A DNA stretch of 38,594 nucleotides from contig NZ_LLXX01000003.1 in assembly GCF_001440405.1 (NCBI RefSeq), forward strand, positions 1 to 38,594, in the 5' to 3' direction. Below, in pieces: positions 1 to 8,026 of this stretch. The notes under the pieces are model-generated. The model ran no database searches. It worked only from the letters and a program-made list of their open reading frames with translations, and had not been told where the DNA came from. The translations under genes were made by a program, and so were the position numbers. Source of the DNA: Bradyrhizobium valentinum. GTDB lineage: Bacteria > Pseudomonadota > Alphaproteobacteria > Rhizobiales > Xanthobacteraceae. Each line of letters starts with the position of its first letter. Within the stretch, counting starts at the first letter, position 1.

Positions 1-2047
1 GGCCCAGCGCGGGGCGGTGACTTCAGATGCCGCGGCTGCAGCCGGCGCGCGCGCGGAAACGGGGACCGGCCCGGTGCGCGGCTATCTCGCGGGCCAGAGC
101 GGCACCGGCACCAAGACCGACACGCCGCTGCGGGAAACGCCGCAATCGATCACAGTGGTCACCGCCGACCGCGTCACCGACCAGGGCGCGCTCACCGTGC
201 AGGAATCGCTGCGCTACGTGCCCGGCGTTTTCGCCGACGCCTATGGCCCGGATTCGCGCGGCGACTATCCGCGCATCCGCGGCCAGGATCCGAATATCTA
301 TCTCGACGGCACGCGGATGGTGAACACGTGGCAGTTCAACGAATGGCGGCCCGAACCCTACACGCTCTCGCGCATCGAGGTGCTGCGCGGGCCGGCGTCA
401 GTGCTGTATGGCGACACCTCGACGGCCGGCCTGTTGAACCTGATCTCGAAGCGGCCGCAGGCGGAAGGCTTCAACGAGATCGGCGTGCAATATGGCAGCT
501 TCAACCGCAAGCAGGTGCAACTCGATTCGACCGGCAAGCTGACCAAGGACGGCGAGTGGCTGTACCGCTTCATCGGCGTGCTCCGCGACAGCAATACGCA
601 GACCGACTATGTCAAGGACGACCGCATCGTGCTGGCGCCGTCGCTAACCTGGCGGCCGACCAACAACACCAGTTGGACCGTGCTCGGTACCTACCAAAAG
701 GATATGGGCGGTATCTCCACTGCGTTCCTGCCGCATGAGGGCACGCTGTTCCCCGGCCCCAACGGCTTGATTCCGGTGCGGCGATTTACCAGCGAGCCTA
801 GCTATGATCGCTACCAGACCGAAACCGGCGCGGTCTCCAGCCTGTTCGAGCACAGCTTCAGCGACGGCCTGAAGATCCGGCAGAGCATGCGTTACGCCCA
901 TATCGAGGGCATCTATCGGTTTATCTATCCGGACATCTATTCAAATCCGGATCCATTTCTGGGGGATCCCCTGCGGCGCACCGTAGCACGGTTCGTTTCG
1001 GGACGGGAAACCAGCAAGAACAGTTTTACCTCGGACAGCAACGCCGAATTGAAGTTCGCGACCGGCCCGATCATGCACAAGACGCTGTTTGGCGTCGACT
1101 ATCGCGTCCTTGGGGAACGCGCGTCGTCAGGAACTTATCTCGATGATACTCGATTCGACCTCTATGCGCCGGTCTACAATGGCGTCGTCCCGCCGACGCT
1201 CTCACCTGAACCGGATCTGCGGCAAAGCCAGCTCGGGCTCTACGCGCAGGACCAGATGCGGCTTGGGCCATGGTTGGCTGTCCTCGGCATCCGCCAGGAT
1301 TTCGTCAGCAATAATGTGCAGGGGGCGCCGGCAGAAGACACCAGGGCGACCACCGGCCGCGCGGGACTGATGTACGAATTGCCGTTCGGCCTGACGCCCT
1401 ATGTCACCTATGCGCAATCCTTCACTCCGGTCTTCGGCTCCGGCATCTGCGTCGGCGGCACCTGCAAGGCGCAGCAGGGCGAAATGGTGGAGCTGGGCTT
1501 CAAGTACAATCCAATGCCCGGCACGGCGATCAACGGTGCGATCTTCGACACCACCGAGAAGAACCGGTTGGCGAGCAGTCCCGACGACGCTCTGCTCTCG
1601 GTCCAGACCGGGCAGGTGCGCATTCGCGGCGCCGAACTCGAGGTGATCAGCCGCGTGACGCCGGACCTCGATCTGATCGGTGCCTACTCCTACCTCGATG
1701 CCAGGGTGGAGAGCGGAGATAATATTGGCAAGCGCGTCGAAACCGTCCCCGAACATCAGGCCTCGCTATGGGCGAAGTACCGTCTCACTGCGCTTGGCCT
1801 GCAGGGCGTCACGATCGGCGGCGGCGTGCGCTACATCGGCGAGTCCTGGGACGGCACCGACAGCATCCGCACGCCTGACTACACGCTGTTCGACGCCATG
1901 ATCCGCTACGAGACCGGCCCCTGGCGGTTTCAGGTCAACGCCAGCAACATCGCCGACAAGCGTCATGTCACCACCTGCTGGTCGCGCGGCGACTGCTTCT
2001 TCGGCATCGGCCGCACCGTGCTGGGGAGCGCGACGTACAGGTTCTAG
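1..2047 (+). CDS. TonB-dependent siderophore receptor, 5' end outside window
   Basis: Outer-membrane receptor that takes up ferric siderophores using TonB energy. The reading frame is open to the left edge; the GTG at 17 is only the first in-frame start-like codon, and signal peptide and TonB box are not in view, so the gene is called partial. The plug domain is visible early (TPLRETPQSITVV, then LRYVPGV, IRGQDPNIYLDGTR and RIEVLRGPASVLYGD), followed by a long beta-barrel with alternating aromatic residues. It ends in YRF, the aromatic C-terminal signature of outer-membrane barrels. The FhuA/FpvA-like group is recognised; the ligand cannot be told. It is convergent with the TetR gene, 27 bp away, with no clear terminator between. 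Confidence 0.93.
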   Translation, partial: AQRGAVTSDAAAAAGARAETGTGPVRGYLAGQSGTGTKTDTPLRETPQSITVVTADRVTDQGALTVQESLRYVPGVFADAYGPDSRGDYPRIRGQDPNIYLDGTRMVNTWQFNEWRPEPYTLSRIEVLRGPASVLYGDTSTAGLLNLISKRPQAEGFNEIGVQYGSFNRKQVQLDSTGKLTKDGEWLYRFIGVLRDSNTQTDYVKDDRIVLAPSLTWRPTNNTSWTVLGTYQKDMGGISTAFLPHEGTLFPGPNGLIPVRRFTSEPSYDRYQTETGAVSSLFEHSFSDGLKIRQSMRYAHIEGIYRFIYPDIYSNPDPFLGDPLRRTVARFVSGRETSKNSFTSDSNAELKFATGPIMHKTLFGVDYRVLGERASSGTYLDDTRFDLYAPVYNGVVPPTLSPEPDLRQSQLGLYAQDQMRLGPWLAVLGIRQDFVSNNVQGAPAEDTRATTGRAGLMYELPFGLTPYVTYAQSFTPVFGSGICVGGTCKAQQGEMVELGFKYNPMPGTAINGAIFDTTEKNRLASSPDDALLSVQTGQVRIRGAELEVISRVTPDLDLIGAYSYLDARVESGDNIGKRVETVPEHQASLWAKYRLTALGLQGVTIGGGVRYIGESWDGTDSIRTPDYTLFDAMIRYETGPWRFQVNASNIADKRHVTTCWSRGDCFFGIGRTVLGSATYRF

Positions 2048-2074
2048 GTTGGTCCGGAAAAGGCGAGGCCGATC

Positions 2075-2716
2075 TCACTTCGGCTTCGCCCGATACGTCT
2101 GCAGAAACACCCGCGTCGCGCTGTCCACCACCTGCGCGATGCGCTCCGCCGACGGCGCCGGCTCTGCCTGAAACACGAACGGCAGAAACAGCGTCGCCTG
2201 GCACATCTGCAGGAATTGCGCGGCGGCAAGGCCGCAATCGTCGATCGCAAGATCGTCCGGCCCGACATGGGCCTGCAGATAAGCAGCAAGACCGTTGATC
2301 GTCCGTGCCAGCACGTTCTCGTAGAACTGGCGCCCGACCTCCGGCATCCGCTCGGCGATCGCCATCACCGTGCGGATCGACGATCCGCCGCCTGGCCGGC
2401 AGATCGATCCGATGTAGGTTTGGCCGAATTCCCGCAGCGTGGTTTCGACATCGCGTTTGGGATCGAGATTGTATGCGATCTTGCCCTTTTCGAGCGCTTC
2501 GTCCTCGACGATGGCCTCGAACAGCCGGCTCTTGTCGGCGAAGTAGACGTAGAGCGTGCCCTTGGAGACGCCGGCGGCGCGCGCGATCTCGTTCATGCTG
2601 GCTCCATCAAAGCCCAGATCCATGAACACCTTTCGCGCGCCGTCCAAAATCTGACGGCGCTTCGAACTATCCTCCTCGCCAAAGGGATGAATGGTGTTTG
2701 TCGTTGATGCAACCAT
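2075..2716 (-). CDS. TetR/AcrR family transcriptional regulator
   Basis: A 213-residue one-component repressor. The N-terminal helix-turn-helix is clear (RRQILDGARKVFMDLGFDGASMNEIARAAGVSKGTLYVYFADK in outline, residues about 20-62), followed by a helical ligand-binding domain. It is divergent from the HlyD/MFS efflux pair starting at 2904, with a perfect palindrome in the 187-bp gap. This is the usual arrangement for a drug-responsive repressor controlling itself and an efflux pump. The ATG at 2716 has a weak GAGAAG ribosome site, which lies inside a 14-bp palindrome. The inducer is unknown. Confidence 0.93.
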   Translation of the reverse strand: MVASTTNTIHPFGEEDSSKRRQILDGARKVFMDLGFDGASMNEIARAAGVSKGTLYVYFADKSRLFEAIVEDEALEKGKIAYNLDPKRDVETTLREFGQTYIGSICRPGGGSSIRTVMAIAERMPEVGRQFYENVLARTINGLAAYLQAHVGPDDLAIDDCGLAAAQFLQMCQATLFLPFVFQAEPAPSAERIAQVVDSATRVFLQTYRAKPK

Positions 2717-2725
2717 TGGTTTATC

Positions 2726-2739
2726 TTCTCGCGCGAGAA
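2726..2739. repeat. 14-bp perfect palindrome over the tetR ribosome site
   Basis: TTCTCGCGCGAGAA equals its own reverse complement. On the minus strand it lies about 9 bases before the tetR ATG and includes the GAGAA that would serve as Shine-Dalgarno. It could be a second protein site or an RNA fold; nothing more can be said from sequence. Confidence 0.5.
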
Positions 2740-2792
2740 TTCAACCCGCGATAGGACAGGAAGCTTTTCTCGCGTTATGGTCCTATCGTAGC

Positions 2793-2821
2793 AATGTATC
2801 TTGACCGAACCGTTCGGTCAA
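2793..2821 (-). promoter_or_regulatory. Predicted tetR promoter overlapping the operator
   Basis: On the minus strand TTGACC (2821-2816) is followed by 17 bases and then TACATT (2798-2793), a good sigma-70-type match (4 of 6 in the -10). The -35 and spacer are the operator palindrome, so repressor binding would block its own gene. Confidence 0.55.
2801..2821. promoter_or_regulatory. Predicted TetR-family operator between tetR and emrA
   Basis: A perfect inverted repeat with 10-bp arms TTGACCGAAC and GTTCGGTCAA around a single central C. Arm length and placement in the gap between divergent regulator and efflux genes fit a TetR operator. The outer TTGACC of each arm also reads as a -35 hexamer on each strand. 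Operator identity is inferred, not measured. Confidence 0.75.
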
Positions 2822-2903
2822 TGGTAGTTTCGATCAGTGTGCCAATGCGGCCGGTTTCCTGGCCTCACGAGCATCGTGACGTTCGGAGTGGGGGAGGCCG
2901 GCA

Positions 2904-4199
2904 ATGGCCGCAGCGAGAGACCAGGCCGCACGCATCGTTCGCGCCGGATCGGAAACGGCGAACGATGAAGCTGCGCCCGAGGCCGGCGCCCAGCTTGCGG
3001 ACCAGTTGCGGACTCACGTCGCGGAAGAAACCAGGCGTCGTCCTGCCGAGTCGCCCGGCGCCGAGCGGCCAGTCGCGCCATCCATCGGCACCGATGCAGC
3101 GGCGGCGAAACCGGGCAAGCGCAAATTCGTCATGATCGGCGCGCTCGGACTGCTCGCGCTGGCCGCGATCGGTTACGGCGTCTACTTCGTCCTGGTCGGA
3201 CGCTTCTATGTCTCGACCGATGATGCCTATGTCCGCTCCAACAACACCATGCTCGGCGCCCGGGTGTCCGGCCATGTCGCGGCAATCCTGCCTCGCGACA
3301 ACTCCCTCGTCCGCGCCGGCGACGTGATTTTCAGAATCGACGACGGCGACTACCGGATCGCTGTGGAAGCCGCGCGCAGCAAGATCGCGACGCAGCAGGC
3401 CACCATCGATCGCATCGGCCGTCAGGTCACGGCGCTCGAAAGCGCCGTCGAGCAGACCAAGGCGCAACTCGCTTCCGCGGAAGCCGCGATGAAGCGCGCC
3501 GGTCTCGACTTCGATCGCCAGCAGGCTTTGAGCACCAAGGGTTTCGCCTCGCGCGCCGCCTTCGAGGTCTCTGAAGCCAGTCGCGATCAGGGCGTCGCTG
3601 CGGTGAGGTCGGCGCAAGCGGCCTTTGACGCCGCGCGCGACAATGTCGAGGTGACAAAGGCGCAGCAAGCCGAGGCCCGCGCGCTGCTTGCGGAATTGCA
3701 GACCCAGCTCGCCAAGGCGGAGCGCGATCTCGCCTTCACGTCGGTGCGCGCGCCGGTCGACGGCACCTTTTCCAACCGCCTCGTCAATGCCGGTGACTTT
3801 ATCCAGGCCGGGCAGCGGCTCGCCAATGTGGTGCCGCTCAACGACGTCTTCATCGACGCCAACTACAAGGAAACCCAGCTCAAGCGCATCCGTCCCGGCC
3901 AGCCCGTGAAGATCTCGGTCGACGCCTACGGTCACCGCAAGTTCGCCGGCGTCGTCGACAGCATTTCACCGGCGGCAGGCTCGGTGTTCACGCTGCTGCC
4001 GCCGGACAACGCCACCGGCAATTTCACCAAGATCGTGCAGCGGCTCCCGGTTCGTATTCGCGTGCCGAAGGAAGTCGCAAAACAGAACCTGCTGCGCGCC
4101 GGCATGTCGGTCTATACCACCGTCGACACCCGCGAGGGCGCGGCCGACGCCGACAGCGAGGCCGATCTCGATGCGCCCGGGACGGTTCAACCGAAGTAA
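2904..4199 (+). CDS. HlyD/EmrA-type membrane fusion protein of an efflux pump
   Basis: A 431-residue periplasmic adaptor that links an inner-membrane MFS exporter to an outer-membrane channel. It has a long charged N-terminus (about 75 residues), one membrane helix (about 76-100, FVMIGALGLLALAAIGYG), and a biotinyl-lipoyl half with GARVSGHVAAILPRDNSLVRAGD. An alpha-helical coiled-coil hairpin rich in Ala, Gln and Arg follows, then the second lipoyl half (RAPVDGTFSNRLVNAGD) and a beta-barrel. The ATG at 2904 has a strong GGGGAGG ribosome site 5-6 bases upstream. The MFS gene follows 49 bp later, so the two form an EmrAB-like operon, probably repressed by the divergent TetR protein. Confidence 0.92.
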   Translation: MAAARDQAARIVRAGSETANDEAAPEAGAQLADQLRTHVAEETRRRPAESPGAERPVAPSIGTDAAAAKPGKRKFVMIGALGLLALAAIGYGVYFVLVGRFYVSTDDAYVRSNNTMLGARVSGHVAAILPRDNSLVRAGDVIFRIDDGDYRIAVEAARSKIATQQATIDRIGRQVTALESAVEQTKAQLASAEAAMKRAGLDFDRQQALSTKGFASRAAFEVSEASRDQGVAAVRSAQAAFDAARDNVEVTKAQQAEARALLAELQTQLAKAERDLAFTSVRAPVDGTFSNRLVNAGDFIQAGQRLANVVPLNDVFIDANYKETQLKRIRPGQPVKISVDAYGHRKFAGVVDSISPAAGSVFTLLPPDNATGNFTKIVQRLPVRIRVPKEVAKQNLLRAGMSVYTTVDTREGAADADSEADLDAPGTVQPK

Positions 4200-4224
4200 T
4201 TTTTCCTGAGGCCCGGGCGAAACG

Positions 4225-4242
4225 CTCGGCGCCTGTGCCGAG
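4225..4242 (+). other. Small hairpin between the efflux genes
   Basis: CTCGGC, a 6-base loop, then GCCGAG, ending 6 bases before the MFS ATG. It lacks a T-run, so it is unlikely to be a terminator. It may limit independent ribosome entry or mark an RNA-processing point. Confidence 0.3.
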
Positions 4243-4248
4243 TTGACC

Positions 4249-5832
4249 ATGGCTGAGGCCACCACCGCATCGCCTTCGACGATGAATGCCGCGGCCGATG
4301 AGCGTATCCCGCCGCGGCGGCTGTTTGCGTTTCTCATCATGGTGTTCGGGATGTTCATGTCGATCCTGGACATCCAGGTCGTCTCGGCGTCGCTGTCGGA
4401 GATCCAGGCCGGCCTGTCGGCCAGCTCCAGCGAAGTGTCGTGGGTGCAGACTTCCTACCTGATCGCCGAAGTGATCGCTATCCCGCTGTCCGGCTTCCTG
4501 TCGCGGGCGTTCGGCACCCGCCTATTGTTTGCGATTTCCGCCTCCGGCTTCACCATCGCGAGCTTCTTCTGCGGATTTGCCTCGACCATCGAGCAGATGA
4601 TCCTGTGGCGCGCGATCCAGGGATTTCTCGGCGCCGGCATGATCCCCACCGTGTTCGCATCCGCCTACACGGTGTTTCCGCGCTCGAAATTCCACATCGT
4701 CGGTCCGATCATCGGGCTGGTCGCGACGCTGGCGCCGACCATCGGGCCCACCGTCGGCGGCTACATCACCGGCATGATGTCGTGGCACTGGCTGTTCTTC
4801 ATCAACATCGTCCCCGGCATCGGCATCACCATCGGCGTGCTGGCGCTGGTCGATTTCGACCGGCCGAACTTTGCGCTGCTCGAGCATTTCGACTGGTGGG
4901 GCCTCTTGTTCATGGCGGGCTTTCTCGGCACGCTCGAATATGTGCTGGAAGAAGGCCCGCAGTCGCCGTGGCTGGAAGACACCTCGATCGCGGTCTGCGC
5001 AGCGATCTGCGTGGTTTCGGCGATCGCGTTCTTCTGGCGCGTGCTCAGTGCGCGCGAGCCGATCGTCGACCTCAGAACCTTCACCGACCGCAATTTCGCC
5101 GTCGGCTGCCTGATCTCGCTCTGCGTCGGCGTCGGCCTTTACGGTCTCACCTACATCTATCCGCGCTATCTGGCCGAAGTCCGCGGCTACAGCGCGCTGA
5201 TGATCGGCGAGACCTTGTTCATCTCTGGTCTCACCATGTTCCTCACCGCGCCGATCGTGGGGCGGTTGATGACGAAATACGACATGCGCTATTTGATCGC
5301 GATCGGCCTCGTCCTGTTCGGGCTCGGCACCTACCAGATGACGTGGATCACCAAGGACTATGATTTCTACGAATTGCTGATCCCGCAGCTCCTGCGCGGC
5401 GTCGGCATGATGCTCGCAATAGTGCCGACCAATACCATCGCGCTCGGCACGCTGGCGCCGGAGCGTGTGAAGAACGCCTCCGGGCTGTTCAACCTGACGC
5501 GCAACCTCGGCGGCGCGGTTGGGCTTGCCGTCATCAACCAAGTGCTCAACGAACGCACTGATCTGCACATCTCGCGGCTGCACGACCGCGTCACCTGGGG
5601 TAACGCGACCGCGGTCGAAACGCTCAACATGTTGACCCAGCGCATGCAGGGCATGGGCGATTCTGCACTGATGGCGATGAAGCAATTGTCGCAGATCGTG
5701 CACCGCCAGGCGGTGGTGATGGGCTATGGCGATGCCTTCTTCATGCTGACGGTGTTTTATTTCGGCCTGAGCCTGTTCGTGCTGGTGCTGAAAAAGCCTT
5801 CCGCGACGGTCGCTGGCGGCGACGCCCACTAG
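4249..5832 (+). CDS. DHA2-family MFS drug transporter (EmrB/QacA type)
   Basis: A 527-residue proton-driven multidrug exporter with about 14 membrane helices. Family signs include MSILDIQVVSASLSEIQ in the first helix, WVQTSYLIAEVIAIPLSGFL, and RAIQGFLGAGMIPTVF (motif A/C region). The ATG at 4249 is preferred to an in-frame TTG at 4243. No convincing ribosome site is visible; a small hairpin (CTCGGC/GCCGAG, 4225-4242) sits where one would be expected, so translation may depend on coupling to the upstream HlyD gene. Substrates are unknown. Confidence 0.92.
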   Translation: MAEATTASPSTMNAAADERIPPRRLFAFLIMVFGMFMSILDIQVVSASLSEIQAGLSASSSEVSWVQTSYLIAEVIAIPLSGFLSRAFGTRLLFAISASGFTIASFFCGFASTIEQMILWRAIQGFLGAGMIPTVFASAYTVFPRSKFHIVGPIIGLVATLAPTIGPTVGGYITGMMSWHWLFFINIVPGIGITIGVLALVDFDRPNFALLEHFDWWGLLFMAGFLGTLEYVLEEGPQSPWLEDTSIAVCAAICVVSAIAFFWRVLSAREPIVDLRTFTDRNFAVGCLISLCVGVGLYGLTYIYPRYLAEVRGYSALMIGETLFISGLTMFLTAPIVGRLMTKYDMRYLIAIGLVLFGLGTYQMTWITKDYDFYELLIPQLLRGVGMMLAIVPTNTIALGTLAPERVKNASGLFNLTRNLGGAVGLAVINQVLNERTDLHISRLHDRVTWGNATAVETLNMLTQRMQGMGDSALMAMKQLSQIVHRQAVVMGYGDAFFMLTVFYFGLSLFVLVLKKPSATVAGGDAH

Positions 5833-5867
5833 TACGCGTGGCAACACGCGATCACGCTGATGTCATG

Positions 5868-5896
5868 TTGCAAATCACCCGCGATGCATTTATAAG
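5868..5896 (+). promoter_or_regulatory. Predicted sigma-70 promoter for the ABC exporter leader
   Basis: TTGCAA (5868-5873), a 17-base spacer, then TATAAG (5891-5896): 4 of 6 and 5 of 6 consensus matches at ideal spacing, in an otherwise GC-rich gap. Transcription would start near 5903, leaving a leader of about 220-255 bases before the exporter gene. Confidence 0.65.
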
Positions 5897-5929
5897 CAGC
5901 GCATTGTTGCTCGAGCCGGGGAGATTTGC

Positions 5930-6001
5930 ATGATTTCGATGTATTCGCAGATCGCGCCCTCGCGTCCGATGCGCGTGCTGGTATTTCGGTCGCGTAGCTG
6001 A
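5930..6001 (+). CDS. Possible 23-residue leader peptide upstream of the ABC exporter
   Basis: A short reading frame with an ATG at 5930 and a TGA at 5999-6001. A good ribosome site, GGGGAG (5918-5923), lies 6 bases before the start, and the ATG is about 27 bases after the predicted transcription start. The peptide is basic at its end (RVLVFRSRS). A stable hairpin follows 20 bases after the stop. This promoter, short-ORF and hairpin order resembles a translated regulatory leader. No family is recognised; chance occurrence is possible. Confidence 0.4.
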   Translation: MISMYSQIAPSRPMRVLVFRSRS

Positions 6002-6021
6002 GCGCGCTCTCCGCCGGCCCT

Positions 6022-6042
6022 GATCGGGTCTGACACCCGATC
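6022..6042 (+). promoter_or_regulatory. Stable hairpin in the ABC exporter leader
   Basis: Perfect 8-bp stem GATCGGGT/ACCCGATC with a 5-base CTGAC loop, between the short leader ORF and the exporter gene. No T-run follows, so it is not a classical intrinsic terminator. It may be an attenuation or RNA-stability element. Confidence 0.45.
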
Positions 6043-6120
6043 TCCAAAGCTTCCCAACGACTTAACGCTATTTTTCAACGACGCTTGCGTTCGGCCTGAG
6101 GCCACCGCGCGTCAATTCAG

Positions 6121-7962
6121 ATGGAGCCGGCGTGTGTCTGCGCACAGCCGGATGACGACATGACCGTTCAAACAGACAAACGACCCGCGGCGATTCGCGT
6201 GGTGATTCCGTTCGTGTTCCGCCACTGGCTACAACAGCCCGGCCGCGCCGTCGTCGTCGCCGGCGGGCTGCTCGGCGCGACCGCGGCCGACCTGTTCATG
6301 CCGATCTTCTCCGGCCGCCTGGTCGATGCGCTGACCTTGGGCGCTTCGGACGCGGCGGCGCGACATGCCGCGTTCGTTGCCTTCGGTGGGATCGTGGCGC
6401 TCGGCCTGTTGTCGATGATCCTGCGCCTGACGGGTCTTCAGGCGATCGTGCCGTTCACGCTGAAGACCATGTCAGACGTGTCGCGCGATGCTTTCGCGCG
6501 CGTGCAGCGCTTCTCGACCGACTGGCACGCCAACAGCTTTGCCGGCTCGACCGTGCGCAAGGTCACGCGCGGCATGTGGGCGCTCGACCTGCTCAACGAC
6601 ACCATCCTGATGGCGCTGGCGCCGTCGCTGCTGGTGCTGCTGGGCTCGATGATCCTGCTCGGGCTGCACTGGCCCGTGCTCGGCGCGGTCATCGCGGTGG
6701 GCACCGTGATCTACGTGTCGATGACGCTGGCGTTCTCGGTCAACTATATCGCGCCGGCCGCGCGTGTCTCCAATGCCTGGGACACCAAGGTCGGCGGTAC
6801 GCTGGCGGACGCCCTGACCTGCAACGCGGTGGTAAAATCCTTCGGCGCGGAAGCGCGCGAGGACGCGCGGCTCGCCGGCGTCGTCGGCCGATGGCGCACG
6901 CGCGTGCGTCGAACCTGGCTGCGCTACAATTACACCTCCACCGCGCAGCTCGCGGTGCTGCTGTGCTTTCGCGCTTCCGTGATCGGCGGGGCGATCCTGC
7001 TGTGGATCGCGGGTCGCGCCACGCCGGGCGACGTCACCTATGTGCTGACCAGCTACTACATCATCCACGCGTATCTGCGCGACGTCGGCATGCACATCAA
7101 CAACCTGCAGCGATCCGTGAACGACATGGAGGAGCTGGTCGCGATCCATGACGAGCCGATCGGCATTGCGGACGCGCCTGATGCGAAGCCGATCGATATC
7201 CAGGGCGGCCGCATCATGTTTGACGACGTGACGTTCCACTACGGCGGCCATCTTGCGCCGCTGTACGACGGCCTGTCGGTGGAGATCCGCGCCGGCGAGC
7301 GGGTTGGCTTGGTCGGACGTTCCGGATCCGGCAAGACCACCTTCGTCAAGCTGGTGCAGCGGCTCTACGACGTCAGCGGTGGCAAGATCCTGATCGACGG
7401 CCAGGACATCGCGCAGGCGACGCAGCAATCGCTGCGCAGCCAGATCGCGATCGTGCAGCAGGACCCGATCCTGTTTCATCGTACGCTGGCCGAGAACATC
7501 GCTTATGGCCGGCCGGGCGCCAGCATGGCTGCGATCGAGCAGGCGGCCCGGCTCGCCAACGCGCACGACTTCATCCTGCGGCTGCCGAAGGGCTACGGCA
7601 CGCTGGTCGGCGAACGCGGCGTCAAGCTGTCGGGCGGCGAGCGGCAGCGCGTCGCCCTGGCGCGCGCGTTCCTGGCGGATGCGCCGGTTCTGATCCTGGA
7701 CGAGGCGACCTCGAGCCTCGATTCGGAATCGGAAGGCTTGATCCAGCAGGCGATGGAGCGGCTGATGAAAGGGCGCACCTCGATCGTGATCGCCCACCGG
7801 CTATCGACGGTGCGCAGCCTCGACCGTATCCTGGTGTTCGACCGCGGCGAGATCGTCGAGCAGGGCACGCACGCGGCGCTGACGGCGCGGCCCGGCGGCA
7901 TCTATCGCGGGCTGTTCGAGCTGCAGGCTACCGAGTTCGGCCGCGTCTCGGCGGCGGAGTGA
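6121..7962 (+). CDS. ABC exporter, fused membrane and ATPase domains (MsbA-like)
   Basis: A 613-residue half-transporter that would work as a homodimer in the inner membrane. The N-terminal half has six predicted helices (residues about 30-330). The ATPase half has Walker A GRSGSGKTT (Lys405), signature LSGGERQ (503-509), Walker B VLILDE (Asp527, Glu528) and the switch histidine in IAHRLS (His559), so it looks catalytically complete. A second start at 6160 (Met14, MTVQTDKRP) is equally plausible; neither has a strong ribosome site. Substrate is unknown; the lipid, peptide and drug exporter subgroups look alike at this level. Confidence 0.9.
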   Translation: MEPACVCAQPDDDMTVQTDKRPAAIRVVIPFVFRHWLQQPGRAVVVAGGLLGATAADLFMPIFSGRLVDALTLGASDAAARHAAFVAFGGIVALGLLSMILRLTGLQAIVPFTLKTMSDVSRDAFARVQRFSTDWHANSFAGSTVRKVTRGMWALDLLNDTILMALAPSLLVLLGSMILLGLHWPVLGAVIAVGTVIYVSMTLAFSVNYIAPAARVSNAWDTKVGGTLADALTCNAVVKSFGAEAREDARLAGVVGRWRTRVRRTWLRYNYTSTAQLAVLLCFRASVIGGAILLWIAGRATPGDVTYVLTSYYIIHAYLRDVGMHINNLQRSVNDMEELVAIHDEPIGIADAPDAKPIDIQGGRIMFDDVTFHYGGHLAPLYDGLSVEIRAGERVGLVGRSGSGKTTFVKLVQRLYDVSGGKILIDGQDIAQATQQSLRSQIAIVQQDPILFHRTLAENIAYGRPGASMAAIEQAARLANAHDFILRLPKGYGTLVGERGVKLSGGERQRVALARAFLADAPVLILDEATSSLDSESEGLIQQAMERLMKGRTSIVIAHRLSTVRSLDRILVFDRGEIVEQGTHAALTARPGGIYRGLFELQATEFGRVSAAE

Positions 7963-7983
7963 TGAGCGTTCTTGCAGCCTTGC

Positions 7984-8013
7984 TCGATGTCGGAATATGT
8001 TTTCCGGCATCGA
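7984..8013 (+). other. 12-bp hairpin abutting the ribosome site of the next gene
   Basis: TCGATGTCGGAA pairs with TTCCGGCATCGA (one G-U pair) around a 6-base loop. The 3' arm ends on the first base of the AGGAGG ribosome site (8013-8018) of the 132-residue gene. It lies just after the ABC exporter stop. It could end or stabilise the upstream message, or tune ribosome access. Confidence 0.5.
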
Positions 8014-8026
8014 GGAGGCTCGCGCA

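Noticed and set aside
2794..3135. Plus-strand frame crossing the operator and the start of the HlyD gene
   Set aside because: It overlaps the real HlyD frame, and its first part is the operator palindrome.
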